Notes: generated by a model from the letters alone, not told the origin. A stretch of 64,000 nucleotides of DNA from Janthinobacterium lividum (GCF_011601275.1 NZ_JAAOLY010000001.1:62001-126000), one strand, 5' to 3'. Positions 47,325 through 57,600 are shown, counted from the stretch's first letter. Made by a program: numbers and translations.

Positions 47325-48962
47325 TTATTTCTTCGCTTCCTTCGGTTTCACCGGCACCAGGCTCAGGTCCTGGAAGTCGTAGCTGAAATCCGTCTCGGCC
47401 GACACAGGTGCCATCTTTACCCGGTCGATGCTGCCATCGGGATTGAGCGAGAACGTCACGTAGGCGTCCGCGTTGAAGTTGCGCTCTTTCCAGCGCACGA
47501 TGAAGGTGTCGTGCTGCCAGTGTTCCAGCTCGCCCGTCAGGTCCGGCGTGCGCGTGAAGCTGAGGATATGCTTTTTCCCCTCGGGCTTGATCACGACCTT
47601 GCCGTACCAGGCATCCTCATACTCGCCGTCGTACGATGCCAGCGGCAACGATGGCTGCGATCTGGCCGCCCGCGCGCTCGACGCCTTGCCCTGCTTTTTC
47701 ACTTCTTCCGCATGCTGGTCCTGTTCCACCTTGGCCACCAGCGCCAGCCAGTCCGATGGCGCCGCCTGCAGGTAATGGTCGAGGATGCGCCATTGCAGCG
47801 CCGTCATCGAACCGCCATTTTCCGCATTGGTAAGGATGGCCACGCCCAGCTTTGCTTCCGGCACCATCACCACGCGCGAATAAAATCCCTGCAGCGCACC
47901 GCCGTGCATGGCCACCTTCATGCCCTTGTAGTCGCGCAGCTGGAAGCCCAGGCCATACGCGCTGAAGTTCGGTTTCGTCGCGGCCAATGCCGGTTTCGGC
48001 TCGGGGATCTTGATCGGCGTTTGCGCCGTCCACATTTCGCGGCCCTGCTTTTCGCTGAACAGGCGCGCGTCCTTGCCATCCTTGTCCTTCGCGCCGGCGA
48101 TCTTGCCGCCGTCGAGCAGCACCATCATCCACTTGGCGATATCTTCCGCATTCGTGTTGATGCCGACGGCGCCCACGGCGTTCGGCACGGGCATCGATTT
48201 GACGGCGGCGATCTTGCCGTCGATCTTGCTGTGCGCATTGGCGACGTCGGGATTGCCCGCGTTCTCCGCCAGACTGGTGGTGGTGCCCGTCATGCCCAGC
48301 GGCGCCAGGATGCGTTCTTGCATGGCCTCGCCCCAGCTTTTCCCTGCCTTGTCGGCGATGATCTTGCCGGCCACGATGTACAGCAGGTTATCGTAGGCAT
48401 AGCTGTTGCGAAAACTCGTGGCCGGACGGATGTAGCGCAGCTTCTCGATGATCTCGTCGGTGCTGAAGGTCGTCGTCGGCCACCACAGCAAATCGCCCGC
48501 GCCCAGGCCCAGGCCGCTGCGGTGCGTCAGCAAATCGCGGATGGTCATGGCGCCCGTCACGTAGGAATCGTGCATCTGGAAGCCGGGCAAATGCTTGGTG
48601 ACGGGATCGTCCCAGGCCAGCTTGCCCTCGTCGACCAGCATGGCCAGCGCGGCGGCCGTGAAGCCTTTCGAGTTCGATGCCACTTCGAACACGGTCTTCG
48701 CGTCGACGGCGGCCGGCTCGCCCAGCTTGCGCACGCCGAAACCCCTGGCGGTGATGACTTTACCGTCCTTGACGATGGCGATCGCCATGCCGGGCACGTC
48801 GAACACTTTCAGGGCGGTGGCGACGTCGCGCTCAAGGTCGAAGGCCGGCGCGGGCACCGGTGCAGCGGCGACAACGGGGGCGGCGTCAAAGGCCAGCGCC
48901 GGTACGGCGATGCCGGAAAACGCCAGCACGATGGCGGCGGCGAGGCGGTTCATGGTATGCAT
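47325..48962 (-). CDS. Exported serine hydrolase (class C beta-lactamase fold) with C-terminal DUF3471
   Basis: A 545-residue protein. Signal peptide to about residue 25. Catalytic Ser96 and Lys99 in SNSK (SxxK), a YxN-type motif in SYAYDNLLY, and HGG (in AMHGGALQGF) in place of the KTG triad. The C-terminal 100 residues match the DUF3471 type often fused to this fold. These proteins are commonly D-amino-acid peptidases or esterases; real beta-lactamase activity is not implied. The start at 48962 or the Met three codons later is likely. It lies 22 bases after an M1 peptidase gene and may share its transcript. Confidence 0.85.
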   Translation of the reverse strand: MHTMNRLAAAIVLAFSGIAVPALAFDAAPVVAAAPVPAPAFDLERDVATALKVFDVPGMAIAIVKDGKVITARGFGVRKLGEPAAVDAKTVFEVASNSKGFTAAALAMLVDEGKLAWDDPVTKHLPGFQMHDSYVTGAMTIRDLLTHRSGLGLGAGDLLWWPTTTFSTDEIIEKLRYIRPATSFRNSYAYDNLLYIVAGKIIADKAGKSWGEAMQERILAPLGMTGTTTSLAENAGNPDVANAHSKIDGKIAAVKSMPVPNAVGAVGINTNAEDIAKWMMVLLDGGKIAGAKDKDGKDARLFSEKQGREMWTAQTPIKIPEPKPALAATKPNFSAYGLGFQLRDYKGMKVAMHGGALQGFYSRVVMVPEAKLGVAILTNAENGGSMTALQWRILDHYLQAAPSDWLALVAKVEQDQHAEEVKKQGKASSARAARSQPSLPLASYDGEYEDAWYGKVVIKPEGKKHILSFTRTPDLTGELEHWQHDTFIVRWKERNFNADAYVTFSLNPDGSIDRVKMAPVSAETDFSYDFQDLSLVPVKPKEAKK

Positions 48963-48984
48963 GGTGAGGATGTCCAAAGGAAGT

Positions 48985-50844
48985 TCAATGCGCTTGCGCG
49001 GCCATCAATTTATCGACGCTTTCCTGCGTCACCGGGTGGTAGCGTTCGCGCGCCTTCGCATACACGTCCTTGGCCCAGGCATGGCCTTGCGGCGTTTTCA
49101 TCAGGGCGCTGTACAGGGGCACGACGAACTTCTGGCGGCCCACGCTCATGAGAAATGCCTGCAGCGGCTGGCGCACGTCATAGCCGGCGTTCACGGCGGC
49201 CAGGTAGAAGCGGTAGGCGACTTCATTGTTGCCGCTCCTGCCCACGCCGTAGGCCTGGTCCAGCTCACGCAATTGCGCCGCGCTGGCCTTGTTGTTGATG
49301 TCGTTCAGGAAGTGCATCGACTCGATGGCGATCCACTTGTCCATGCCCAGGTCTTTCGTCGGCAATGTGCCTTTCAACCAGGCGTCGCGGTGCTGGTCGA
49401 GCAGCGCCAGGCGCGGCGAGACGACGCGCTGCGCGCTGGCCGGCACGCCCGTGCCATACAGCCATTCATCGAGTTCCGCTTCGGGCATCACGTCCGGATG
49501 CTGCGCCAGCAGGTTCTTGCGCAGGTAGGCGACGAACTGCTCCGTCGTCACGCTCTGGAACGCGTGCTGGTCGAACCAGCCGCGCAGGAAGGGATCGAAC
49601 ACGGCGCGGCCGGCGCGGCGTTCCATCGTGGCCAGGAACCAGGCGCCTTTCGGATAGATGATGCCGTCGTCCGTGTACGTTTCGGCCGGATTGGCATCCG
49701 CGTCGCGCGTGATCAGCGCCGTTTTCGCGGCCGGCAGTTCGCGGATCGAGGCGGCCAGTTCTTCCTGGTCGACCTGCACGCCCATCTGCGCCACGTCGCT
49801 GCCATACAGCTGCTCGACGATGCGCGTCGTGACGTAGGTGGTGAAGCCTTCATTGAGCCACATGTGCTTCCACGACGCGTTGGTGACCAGGTTGCCCGAC
49901 CACGAGTGGGCCAGTTCATGCGCGATCAGGTCGACCAGGCTGCGGTCGCCAGCGATCATGGTCGGCGTGAGGAAGGTCAGGCGCGGGTTTTCCATGCCGC
50001 CGTAGGGGAACGATGGCGGCAGCACGATCATGTCGTAGCGACCCCAGCCATACGGGCCGTACAGCGCTTCGGCTGCCTGGATCATCTTTTCCGTGTCGGC
50101 CAGCTCGTATTCGGCTGCCTTGATGCGCGGCGGTTCCGCATACACGGCGGAACGGGGACCGAGTTTGCGTACTTCCAGCTCGCCGATGGCAATGGCCAGC
50201 AGGTACGATGGAATCGGCTGCGGCATCCTGAATTTCCAGCCGCCCTTGCCCGTCGCCTTTTCGTCATTCTCGGCGCTCATCACGACGCGCATGCCCGCTG
50301 GCGCATCGATGCGCGCGCTATACGTAAAACGCACGGCCGGCGTATCCTGCGATGGCACCCACGAGCGGGCGTTGATGCTTTGCGACTGGCTGAACATGAA
50401 AGGCAGCTTGCCCGACATGGTTTGCTGCGGCGTGAGCCACTGCAGCGCGATGGCGTTCGGCGCCGTGTGATAGTAGACGCGCACCTTGCCCGGCTGGCCC
50501 GTGGTGGTGATGCGCAGCGCCTGGCCCTTTTCCGGGTCGGCCTTGTCCAGCTGGTACGGCGCCATCTGCCAGGCGCCGCGCTTGTCCTGTACCTGCACTT
50601 TCGCGATCGACAAGTCGCGCGTGTCGAGCACCAGGGTGCGCGCCGCCGGATCGATCCAGTTCAAGGACAGCTCGGCATAGCCGGACAGGGTCTTTTGCTT
50701 GAAGTCCGCTTTCAGGTCCAGCTGCAGGTCGCGCGTGCGCACCTGGTCGTAGCGCGCGTAGCTGAGAGGGTCGGCGTGCGCGGCCAGGGTTACCTGGCAA
50801 AGTAGCGCACAGCCCAGCGCGCGCAGGAAGGTCAAAGTTTGCAT
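48985..50844 (-). CDS. Exported M1-family zinc aminopeptidase
   Basis: A 619-residue protein. Signal peptide ends AAHA. The M1 domain has the substrate motif GGMENP (282-287), the zinc motif HELAH (309-313) and the third ligand Glu332 in WLNEGFTTY. The C-terminal helical domain resembles that of leukotriene A4 hydrolase. It should remove N-terminal residues from peptides in the periplasm or outside the cell. A terminator separates it from the next M1 gene upstream. Confidence 0.92.
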   Translation of the reverse strand: MQTLTFLRALGCALLCQVTLAAHADPLSYARYDQVRTRDLQLDLKADFKQKTLSGYAELSLNWIDPAARTLVLDTRDLSIAKVQVQDKRGAWQMAPYQLDKADPEKGQALRITTTGQPGKVRVYYHTAPNAIALQWLTPQQTMSGKLPFMFSQSQSINARSWVPSQDTPAVRFTYSARIDAPAGMRVVMSAENDEKATGKGGWKFRMPQPIPSYLLAIAIGELEVRKLGPRSAVYAEPPRIKAAEYELADTEKMIQAAEALYGPYGWGRYDMIVLPPSFPYGGMENPRLTFLTPTMIAGDRSLVDLIAHELAHSWSGNLVTNASWKHMWLNEGFTTYVTTRIVEQLYGSDVAQMGVQVDQEELAASIRELPAAKTALITRDADANPAETYTDDGIIYPKGAWFLATMERRAGRAVFDPFLRGWFDQHAFQSVTTEQFVAYLRKNLLAQHPDVMPEAELDEWLYGTGVPASAQRVVSPRLALLDQHRDAWLKGTLPTKDLGMDKWIAIESMHFLNDINNKASAAQLRELDQAYGVGRSGNNEVAYRFYLAAVNAGYDVRQPLQAFLMSVGRQKFVVPLYSALMKTPQGHAWAKDVYAKARERYHPVTQESVDKLMAAQAH

Positions 50845-50930
50845 GGTCGTCTTTTGAATGATTTGCGAAAGCCCCGGTCCGTGTGCGCCGGGGCGTCGCG
50901 CAGAATAGCACTTCCGGCGCGGGCCGGCAG

Positions 50931-50956
50931 AAAAAAGCGCCGGACTGGCCGGCGCT
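50931..50956 (-). terminator. Rho-independent terminator after the larger M1 peptidase gene
   Basis: AGCGCCGG (50936-50943) and CCGGCGCT (50949-50956) form an 8-bp stem with a 5-base loop. On the minus strand six T follow (complement of 50931-50936). Confidence 0.85.
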
Positions 50957-50962
50957 GTTTCC

Positions 50963-53356
50963 CTATTTCGTCTCGGCCTTGGCTTCCGGCTTTGCCTCGG
51001 GCGCCTTCAGCGGCGTATTAAAATCCTTCATCAGGTTGTTCTTGTCGCGGTCCTGCTTGAACAGCTCCAGGCGCGATGGCGTGATTCTTCTCGGCCAGGC
51101 GTTGTTGCTCGTGTCGATGTCGGCCGTTTCCCAGTACGGGTCCTGCACCAGGCTCACCATCGGTTCATCCGTGACGATCACCTTGCTGATCTTGTGCGGC
51201 GCATAGCGCCACACTTCGGCCGGTACGCGCTCGATGATTTTCTTGCCGCTTTTCAGTTCGATTTCCAGGATCAAAGGCATCACCAGGCCGCCGAGATTCG
51301 AAAAATCGACCAGGTACAGATGCTTCCCCATGTTGCGCTGTTCCAGCAGCTTTCTCTCCCACGGCTCCAGCGTTTCCTGCTCTTCCGCATAGCTGTTGCG
51401 GTCCTTGTTGGTGACCGTGAATTCATCATGCTGGTTGTAGAAATCCTTCAGTGCGGGATCGATGTCGACCTTCTTTGGCAGCGCCTTGTTGCGCTGGTCC
51501 GAGATCGAGATGGGCTGCGAGTCTTTCTGCGCCTTCTTCCACGCTTTCTCGACTTCCGGATTCTTCGTGCTCACGCCATATTCGCTGATGCCGTCGATGC
51601 TGATGTCGACCGCGTCGGTGGTATAGAACCAGCCGCGCCAGAACCAGTCCAGGTCCGTGCCGGACGCATCTTCCATGGTGCGGAAAAAATCGGCCGGCGT
51701 CGGGCGCTTGAACTTCCAGCGCAGCGCGTACTGCTTGAAGGCGAAGTCGAACAGTTCACGCCCGAGGATGGTTTCGCGCAGGATGTTGAGGGCCGTGGCC
51801 GGCTTGTCGTAGGCGTTCGCCGTAAACTGCAGCAAGGACTCGGAATTGGTCATGATGGGCACCTGGTTCTGGCTGCGCATGTAGTCGACGATCTTGCGCG
51901 GCTCGCCATTCCAGGACGGGAAATGCGCTTCCCACGCCTGCTCGGCCAGGTACTGCAGAAAGGAATTCAAACCTTCGTCCATCCACGTCCACTGGCGCTC
52001 GTCCGAGTTGACGATCATGGGAAAATAATTGTGACCCACTTCGTGGATGATCACGCCAATCAGGTCATATTTGGTCGTCTTCGAATACGTGCGCTCTCCC
52101 GTCTTCTTGTCCTTCACGGGGCGCCCGCCATTGAACGCAATCATCGGATACTCCATGCCGCCCACGGCGCCATTGACGGAGACCGCATTCGGATACGGAT
52201 AGTCGAAACTGTATTTGTTGTACTGCTCGATCGCGTGCACGACGGCGCGCGTGCTGTACTGCTGCCACAGCGGATTGCCCTCGTTCGGATAATACGACAT
52301 GGCCATCACGCGCTTGCCGCCGCTGTCCAGGCCCTGCGCGTCCCAGATGAACTTGCGGCTCGAGGCCCACGCCACGTCGCGCACATTGGCCGCCTTGAAG
52401 TGCCAGGTTTTCATGCCCGCCGCCCTGCCTTTTTCCGCCGCCAGCGCTTCCTGCGGCGTGATCACCAGCAGCGGCGTAGTGCTGTTTTTTGCCTTCGCCA
52501 GGCGCTCGCGCTGCGCCGCGCTCAGGACAGCCGCAGGATTTTGCAGTTCGCCCGTGGCGGCCACCACGTGATCGGACGGCACCGTCAGATACAGCTCGTA
52601 GTCGCCAAACTCCAGCGTGAATTCGCCGGAGCCGAGGAATTGCTTGTGCTGCCAGCCGACGGCGTCGTAATACGCGGCCATGCGCGGGAACCACTGTGCG
52701 ATCTGGAAGATCGTGTTCTTGTCCTCTTCAAAATACTCGTAGCCGGAGCGCTCGACGAGCACCTTCTGGTCATTGATCCGATACGACCAGTCGATGTTGA
52801 ACGCGATGCTCTGGCCGGGCGCCAGCGCTACCGGCAAATCGATGCGCAGCATGGTCTGGTTGACAACATACGGCAGCGGCTTGCCGTTGGCCGCTTTCAC
52901 GGCGGTGAGCTTGAAGCCGCCGTCAAATTCGCGGCCCGCATGGATGGCGCGCAAGTCCTCGAATTTCAGCGCTTCATCTTCGCTACCACTGAGCCAGGCC
53001 TGGCGCGATGGGGCACTCAATACGCGGCGCTGGTCGGCGTCCTGGCGCAAGCCGTTCTGGTCCAGCTGCAGCCACAGATACGCGAGGCTGTCGGGCGAGC
53101 GGTTGTGATAGGTGATCTGCTCGCTGGCCGTGACGGCCCGCCGTTCCTCATCGAGCGTGGCGCGGATCACGTAATCGGCGCGCTGCTGCCAGTAGGCGTG
53201 GCCCGGTGCGCCGGAGGCCGTACGGTAGCTGTTCGGCGTGGGCAGCAGCTCTTCCAGCTGGCGGAACTTGTCGTCGAAGGGCGCGGCGGCGCACAGGCCG
53301 GACAAGGGAGCAAACAAGGTCAAACACAAGGCAAGCAAGCGGACAAGGACCGGCAT
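50963..53356 (-). CDS. Exported M1-family metallopeptidase, larger paralogue
   Basis: A 797-residue protein. Signal peptide at the N-terminus (MPVLVRLLALCLTLFAPL). M1 motifs: GGMEYP (399-404), HEVGH (438-442) and Glu461 in WMDEGLNSF. It is longer than its neighbour and only distantly related, with a C-terminal half that has no leukotriene-hydrolase-like helical domain. The start at 53356 has GGAA upstream; an ATG four codons earlier is possible. Likely role: periplasmic or secreted peptide breakdown. Confidence 0.9.
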   Translation of the reverse strand: MPVLVRLLALCLTLFAPLSGLCAAAPFDDKFRQLEELLPTPNSYRTASGAPGHAYWQQRADYVIRATLDEERRAVTASEQITYHNRSPDSLAYLWLQLDQNGLRQDADQRRVLSAPSRQAWLSGSEDEALKFEDLRAIHAGREFDGGFKLTAVKAANGKPLPYVVNQTMLRIDLPVALAPGQSIAFNIDWSYRINDQKVLVERSGYEYFEEDKNTIFQIAQWFPRMAAYYDAVGWQHKQFLGSGEFTLEFGDYELYLTVPSDHVVAATGELQNPAAVLSAAQRERLAKAKNSTTPLLVITPQEALAAEKGRAAGMKTWHFKAANVRDVAWASSRKFIWDAQGLDSGGKRVMAMSYYPNEGNPLWQQYSTRAVVHAIEQYNKYSFDYPYPNAVSVNGAVGGMEYPMIAFNGGRPVKDKKTGERTYSKTTKYDLIGVIIHEVGHNYFPMIVNSDERQWTWMDEGLNSFLQYLAEQAWEAHFPSWNGEPRKIVDYMRSQNQVPIMTNSESLLQFTANAYDKPATALNILRETILGRELFDFAFKQYALRWKFKRPTPADFFRTMEDASGTDLDWFWRGWFYTTDAVDISIDGISEYGVSTKNPEVEKAWKKAQKDSQPISISDQRNKALPKKVDIDPALKDFYNQHDEFTVTNKDRNSYAEEQETLEPWERKLLEQRNMGKHLYLVDFSNLGGLVMPLILEIELKSGKKIIERVPAEVWRYAPHKISKVIVTDEPMVSLVQDPYWETADIDTSNNAWPRRITPSRLELFKQDRDKNNLMKDFNTPLKAPEAKPEAKAETK

Positions 53357-53457
53357 GGCGCATTCCATCTGGTAGTCGTGGACAGAACTGCATTCTAAGT
53401 CGAGTCTGTTTGCAAACCGGTCATTGTTGTCGAAGTCCCACACACCAGGCAGTGCCG

Positions 53458-53484
53458 CGCCCCGGCGCTACTGGCGCCGGGGCG
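53458..53484. promoter_or_regulatory. GC-rich palindrome in the divergent promoter region
   Basis: CGCCCCGGCGC (53458-53468) and GCGCCGGGGCG (53474-53484) are perfect 11-base inverted copies with a 5-base spacer. The element lies just upstream of a possible -10 TATGAT (53495-53500) for the riboswitch transcript and would cover its -35 position. It could be an operator; it could also end antisense transcription. Confidence 0.4.
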
Positions 53485-53512
53485 GGCATTGGCGTATGAT
53501 GCGCCTCGAACA

Positions 53513-53690
53513 TTGGGGAGTAGTCGTCCCGCGGTCCTACCGCGGGAACCTGTATCAACATGATTGGCCCGCAGGCCATGGTGCAGGTGGTTGCAAAACT
53601 TGACGAGACCATTGATCCAGGGCGGCCGCATGGGCCGGAGTCGCCCGTGGATCATTGGTTAATTCGTCCGGCCCGCGTACCTCTTGCAAT
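53513..53690 (+). promoter_or_regulatory. yybP-ykoY family manganese riboswitch
   Basis: The leader shows the family landmarks in order: GGGGAGTAG (53515-53523), a P2-like hairpin CCCGCGG/CCGCGGG (53528-53534/53540-53546), the conserved CAACAT (53556-53561) and the closing segment GAGACCATTGATCC (53605-53618). A further inverted repeat GGGCCGGA/TCCGGCCC (53632-53639/53667-53674) may be the expression platform. The following gene lacks an obvious Shine-Dalgarno sequence. The gene encodes a Mn-exporter family protein, the known partner of this riboswitch. Confidence 0.85.
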
Positions 53691-53693
53691 CTC

Positions 53694-54269
53694 ATGGAAG
53701 CATTCCTCATCTCCACCGGCATCGTCGGTCTCGCTGAAATCGGCGACAAAACCCAACTCCTGGCCTTTCTGCTGGCCGCCAAATTCCGCAAGCCGCTACC
53801 CATCGTGCTGGCCATTTTCGTCGCCACCATCGCCAATCACGCGTTCGCCGCCGCCGTCGGCGCCTGGATCACCAGCATGCTGGGGCCCGACGTGCTGCGC
53901 TGGGTACTGGGCGTGTCGTTCCTGGCCATGGCCGCCTGGACGCTTATCCCCGACAAGCTCGATGAAGACGAGACGAAGCTGGCCAAGTACGGCGTCTTCC
54001 TGACCACCCTGATCGCTTTCTTCATGGCGGAAATGGGCGACAAGACGCAGGTGGCGACCGTGGCGCTGGCGGCGCGTTATCACGATATCGTTTCCGTCGT
54101 GCTGGGCACCACCTTCGGCATGATGCTGGCCAACGTGCCGGCCGTCTACCTGGGCGACAGGATCGCCAACCGCGTGTCGCTGCGCCTCGTGCATGGCATC
54201 GCGGCGCTGGTCTTTGCCGTGCTGGGCGTGGCCACCCTGCTGGGTGCGGGCGCCGCCTTGGGGTTCTGA
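53694..54269 (+). CDS. TMEM165/GDT1 family manganese exporter
   Basis: A 191-residue protein with six membrane helices in two similar halves. Each half carries the family's ion-binding motif, EIGDKTQ (about res. 15-21) and EMGDKTQ (about 115-121). Bacterial members such as MneA export Mn2+. The start at 53694 gives MEAFLISTGIVGLAEIGDK; a longer frame would run into the riboswitch. Control by the yybP-ykoY leader fits induction by excess manganese. Confidence 0.93.
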   Translation: MEAFLISTGIVGLAEIGDKTQLLAFLLAAKFRKPLPIVLAIFVATIANHAFAAAVGAWITSMLGPDVLRWVLGVSFLAMAAWTLIPDKLDEDETKLAKYGVFLTTLIAFFMAEMGDKTQVATVALAARYHDIVSVVLGTTFGMMLANVPAVYLGDRIANRVSLRLVHGIAALVFAVLGVATLLGAGAALGF

Positions 54270-54285
54270 TGCAGCTTTAGATAAT

Positions 54286-54314
54286 TTCTCATTTACAATA
54301 TTCATGTCTATAAT
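54286..54314 (+). promoter_or_regulatory. Promoter of the 72-residue membrane-tail protein gene
   Basis: A perfect -10 TATAAT (54309-54314) has TTCTCA (54286-54291, four of six matches to TTGACA) 17 bases upstream. The predicted leader to 54383 is about 62 nt. Confidence 0.5.
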
Positions 54315-54382
54315 TACAATGTCGTCGACATGAACACTGGCGCGGTGCCACTTGGTGCCCGCCGCGCTTTCTTGAGGAATGT

Positions 54383-54601
54383 ATGCAGTTAAATAGAAAA
54401 GTGGCGGCGCTGTGCCTGGCCGCTTGCGCCAGCCAGGCCGCCTCCGCCACGCCGGCAGCCTTGAACGACCACAAGGCGGCAACGCCGTCCGCGCCCGAAG
54501 TGCGCACGCGCGACCTGCTGCTGTTCGGCGCCGGCCTGATCCTGCTGGCAGGCCGGCGCCGTCCCGAACACGATACGTGGCAAGTACGGGGGCAAGACTA
54601 G
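54383..54601 (+). CDS. Tiny exported protein with a PEP-CTERM-like tail
   Basis: A 72-residue protein, function unknown. Signal peptide to about residue 22 (ASQAASA). A short Pro/Ala-rich mature part contains APEV and is followed by RDLLLFGAGLILLAGRRR, a membrane helix with a basic end, then eleven polar residues. The order resembles a PEP-CTERM sorting tail without the full Pro-Glu-Pro box. GAGGA precedes the start and a good promoter lies upstream. Its stop overlaps the ndvB stop on the other strand: the palindrome CTAG at 54598-54601 supplies TAG to both. Confidence 0.65.
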   Translation: MQLNRKVAALCLAACASQAASATPAALNDHKAATPSAPEVRTRDLLLFGAGLILLAGRRRPEHDTWQVRGQD

Positions 54602-57600
54602 AGCAGCAACAGCACCGCATACTCGCGGCCCTCGTCGCGCAGGGCGATGCTGTTGCCGCCCTGCGCGACGCCATCGAGCGACAATCCCGCAGGCCGCCCC
54701 TGCGCCTGCTCCACCGTGATGGCATAGCTGCTGGCGCCGAAGCGGTAATGCAGCTTGAAGCTGCGCCACTCGGCCGGCATCGTCGGCGCCATGCGCAGCA
54801 CATTCGCTTCGCGCGTCAATCCCAGCAGGGATTCGACGATCAGGCGGTACAGCCAGCCCGACGATCCCGTGTACCAGCTCCAGCCGCCGCGCCCCACATG
54901 CGGCGCCACGGCATACACGTCGGCCGTCACCACGTACGGTTCCACCTTGTAGCGCGCCACCGCCTGCGCGTCAGCACCATGGCGCACGGGACTGATCATG
55001 CGCAGCAATTCCCACGCCTTTTCGCCGTCGCCCATGCGGGCAAACGCCATCGCCGTCCAGATGGCAGCATGGGTATACTGGCCGCCGTTCTCGCGCACGC
55101 CCGGCACATAGCCGCGGATATAGCCGGGATTGAGGTCGGCCTTGTCGAACGGCGGATCGAGCAGTTGGATCACGCCCGAATCGCGGCGCACCAGGCGCGC
55201 ATCGACCTGGCGCATGGCGCCGGCGACCCGCTCCTTGTTGGCGGCGCCCGACAGCACGCCCCAGCTTTGCGAAATCGAATCGATCTGGCATTCCTCGTTC
55301 GTGTGCGAACCCAATGGCGTGCCGTCATCGAAATACGCGCGCCGGTACCACTCGCCATCCCACGCATGCTCCTCGACGTTGGCGGCCAGTTTCACGGCTT
55401 CGTCGCGGCAGAACTGGGCGAACGCGGCGTCGCCGCGCAGCATGGCCACTTCGGCAAAGCGCTGCAGCACTTCATACAGGAAGAAGGCCAGCCACACGCT
55501 CTCGCCCTTGCCATGTTCGCCCACCTTGTCCATGCCGTCGTTCCAGTCGCAGGACCCCATCAGCGGCAAGCCGTGCACGCCGAGGCGCAGGCCATGGCGG
55601 ATGGCGCGCACGCAGTGTTCGTACAGGTCGGCCGATTCGCCCGAGCGCACGGGCAAGTCGTAATACGAATCCTCTTCCGGCTTGACGGCGCGCCCCTCGA
55701 TGAAGGGCGCCACTTCCGACAGCACGTTGACGTCGCCGGTGGCGATCACATAGCGGCAGGCGGCCAGCGGCAGCCACAGGTAATCGTCGGAGCAGTGCGT
55801 GCGCACGCCCCGGTCCGACGGCGGATGCCACCAGTGCTGCACGTCGCCCTCGACAAACTGGTGCGCCGCGCACAGCAGCAAGTGCTTGCGCAGCAGCTGC
55901 GGCGCCGTGTGTATCATGGCCATCGCATCTTGCAGCTGGTCGCGGAAGCCGTAGGCGCCGCCAGACTGGTAATAGCCGCTACGCGCCCACAAGCGGCAGG
56001 CAATGGTCTGGTACATCAGCCAGCCGTTGGCGATCACGTCGAGCGACGGGTCGGGCGTTTCGATGCGCACGGCGCCCAGGGTGCTTTCCCAGTGCGCGCG
56101 CACCGCGTCGAGCGCACTGCGGGCCGCTTCCTTGCCCGCATGGCGCTGCACCATGGTGCTGGCGTCGGCATTGCGGCGCCCGCCCACGCCGAGGATGAAG
56201 ACGATTTCGCGCTCCTGTCCCGGCTGCAGTTCGAACGGCACCTGGATGGCGGCACACTGGTCCAGTCCCGTGCCCGCCTTGCCGGACAGGCGCACGCGGC
56301 GCAGCGCCGCCGGCTGCGCCAGGCTGCCGTTGCGGCCGATGAATTCATTGCGGTCGCAGGTGATGGAGCGGATGCTGGCGTCCGTATTGAAAAAGCCAAC
56401 GCGGCCCGAGAACTCCGTGTTGTAGTTGTTGCGCGCAAACAGGGCACCGCTGATCGTGTCGACCTCGGTGGCCACGTGCATGCCGGACTTGGCGCGCAGG
56501 TCGGCCATCACCCATTCCACATAGCCGGTAACGGACAGGCGGCGCGGCACGCCGCTGTCGTTGCGCACCTTGATCACCGAATACTTGACGGCCGCATCGA
56601 GCGCCACATAGGTGCACAATTCCGTGGCGATGCCCCCTTCGCTGTGTTCAAAAATGCTGTAGCCGAAACCGTGGCGCGTCAGGTAGTCGCCGCTGCCGCG
56701 AGCGGGTAAAGACGAGGGCGACCAGAACTGGCCCGTCTGCTCGTCGCGCACATAAAACGCTTCGCCGGACAGGTCGGACACGGGGTCGTTCTGCCATGGC
56801 GTGAGGCGGAATTCATGCGCATTCTCGCTCCACGTGTACGCCTGCCCCGCTTCCGACACCACCGTACCGAATTGCGCATTGGCCAGCACGTTCGACCACG
56901 GCGCCGGCGTCTGCTTGCCTTCTGCCGTGGTGATCACGTATTCGCGGCCGTCGGGTGTGAAACCACCGAGGCCATTTTCCAGGATCAGCTCGCGCTTGGG
57001 CGCCCGGTGCGGCACGCCGCCCTGTTCGCGGGCCGGGTCCTGCAGCAGCGGCGGCATGCGCAGCACGGGGCTCGGCGGGCGCTTGACCTGCTCGGCCAGG
57101 GTGCCGCGCAAGTCGCTGATGATGGCGCGCGCCACCGATTGCAGCAAGATGCGGTCTTCGTTGGCGATCTGCTCGGCCAGGCGTACGAAGATGCCGCCCG
57201 GGCGGTCGATCGCCTGCGCATCGATGCCCGAGGCGATCAAGCCCATGATCTGGTCGTGCAGCAGCTGGCGATAGCCCGACTGCTCCTCGTACCAGATCAC
57301 CAGGTCGACGATCAATCCTTTCAAGCGCCAGTAGGCATGCGCCTGCACCATCTGGCGCGCCAGCTCGATATTGGCCGCGTCGCGTATCTGCAGCAGCACG
57401 ATGGGCAGGTCGCCGGAAATGGCATACGCCCACAGGCCGGACTGGCCGCGCTGGTTCTTGATCAGGATGCTGGCTTCGGCGCGCAGGGCCGCATTCGGAT
57501 AGATCACGGCGTTGGCCAGGCGCGCATACAGCTGCGCGTCCGCTTCGCCGGCGTTCAACTGGCGCAGCACCACCTGGCTGTGTGTCCAGGCCAGTTCGAA

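Noticed and set aside
54412-56709. 765-codon plus-strand open frame opposite ndvB
   Set aside because: An antisense by-product of high GC; its translation is rich in Arg, His, Gln and Ala with no domains.
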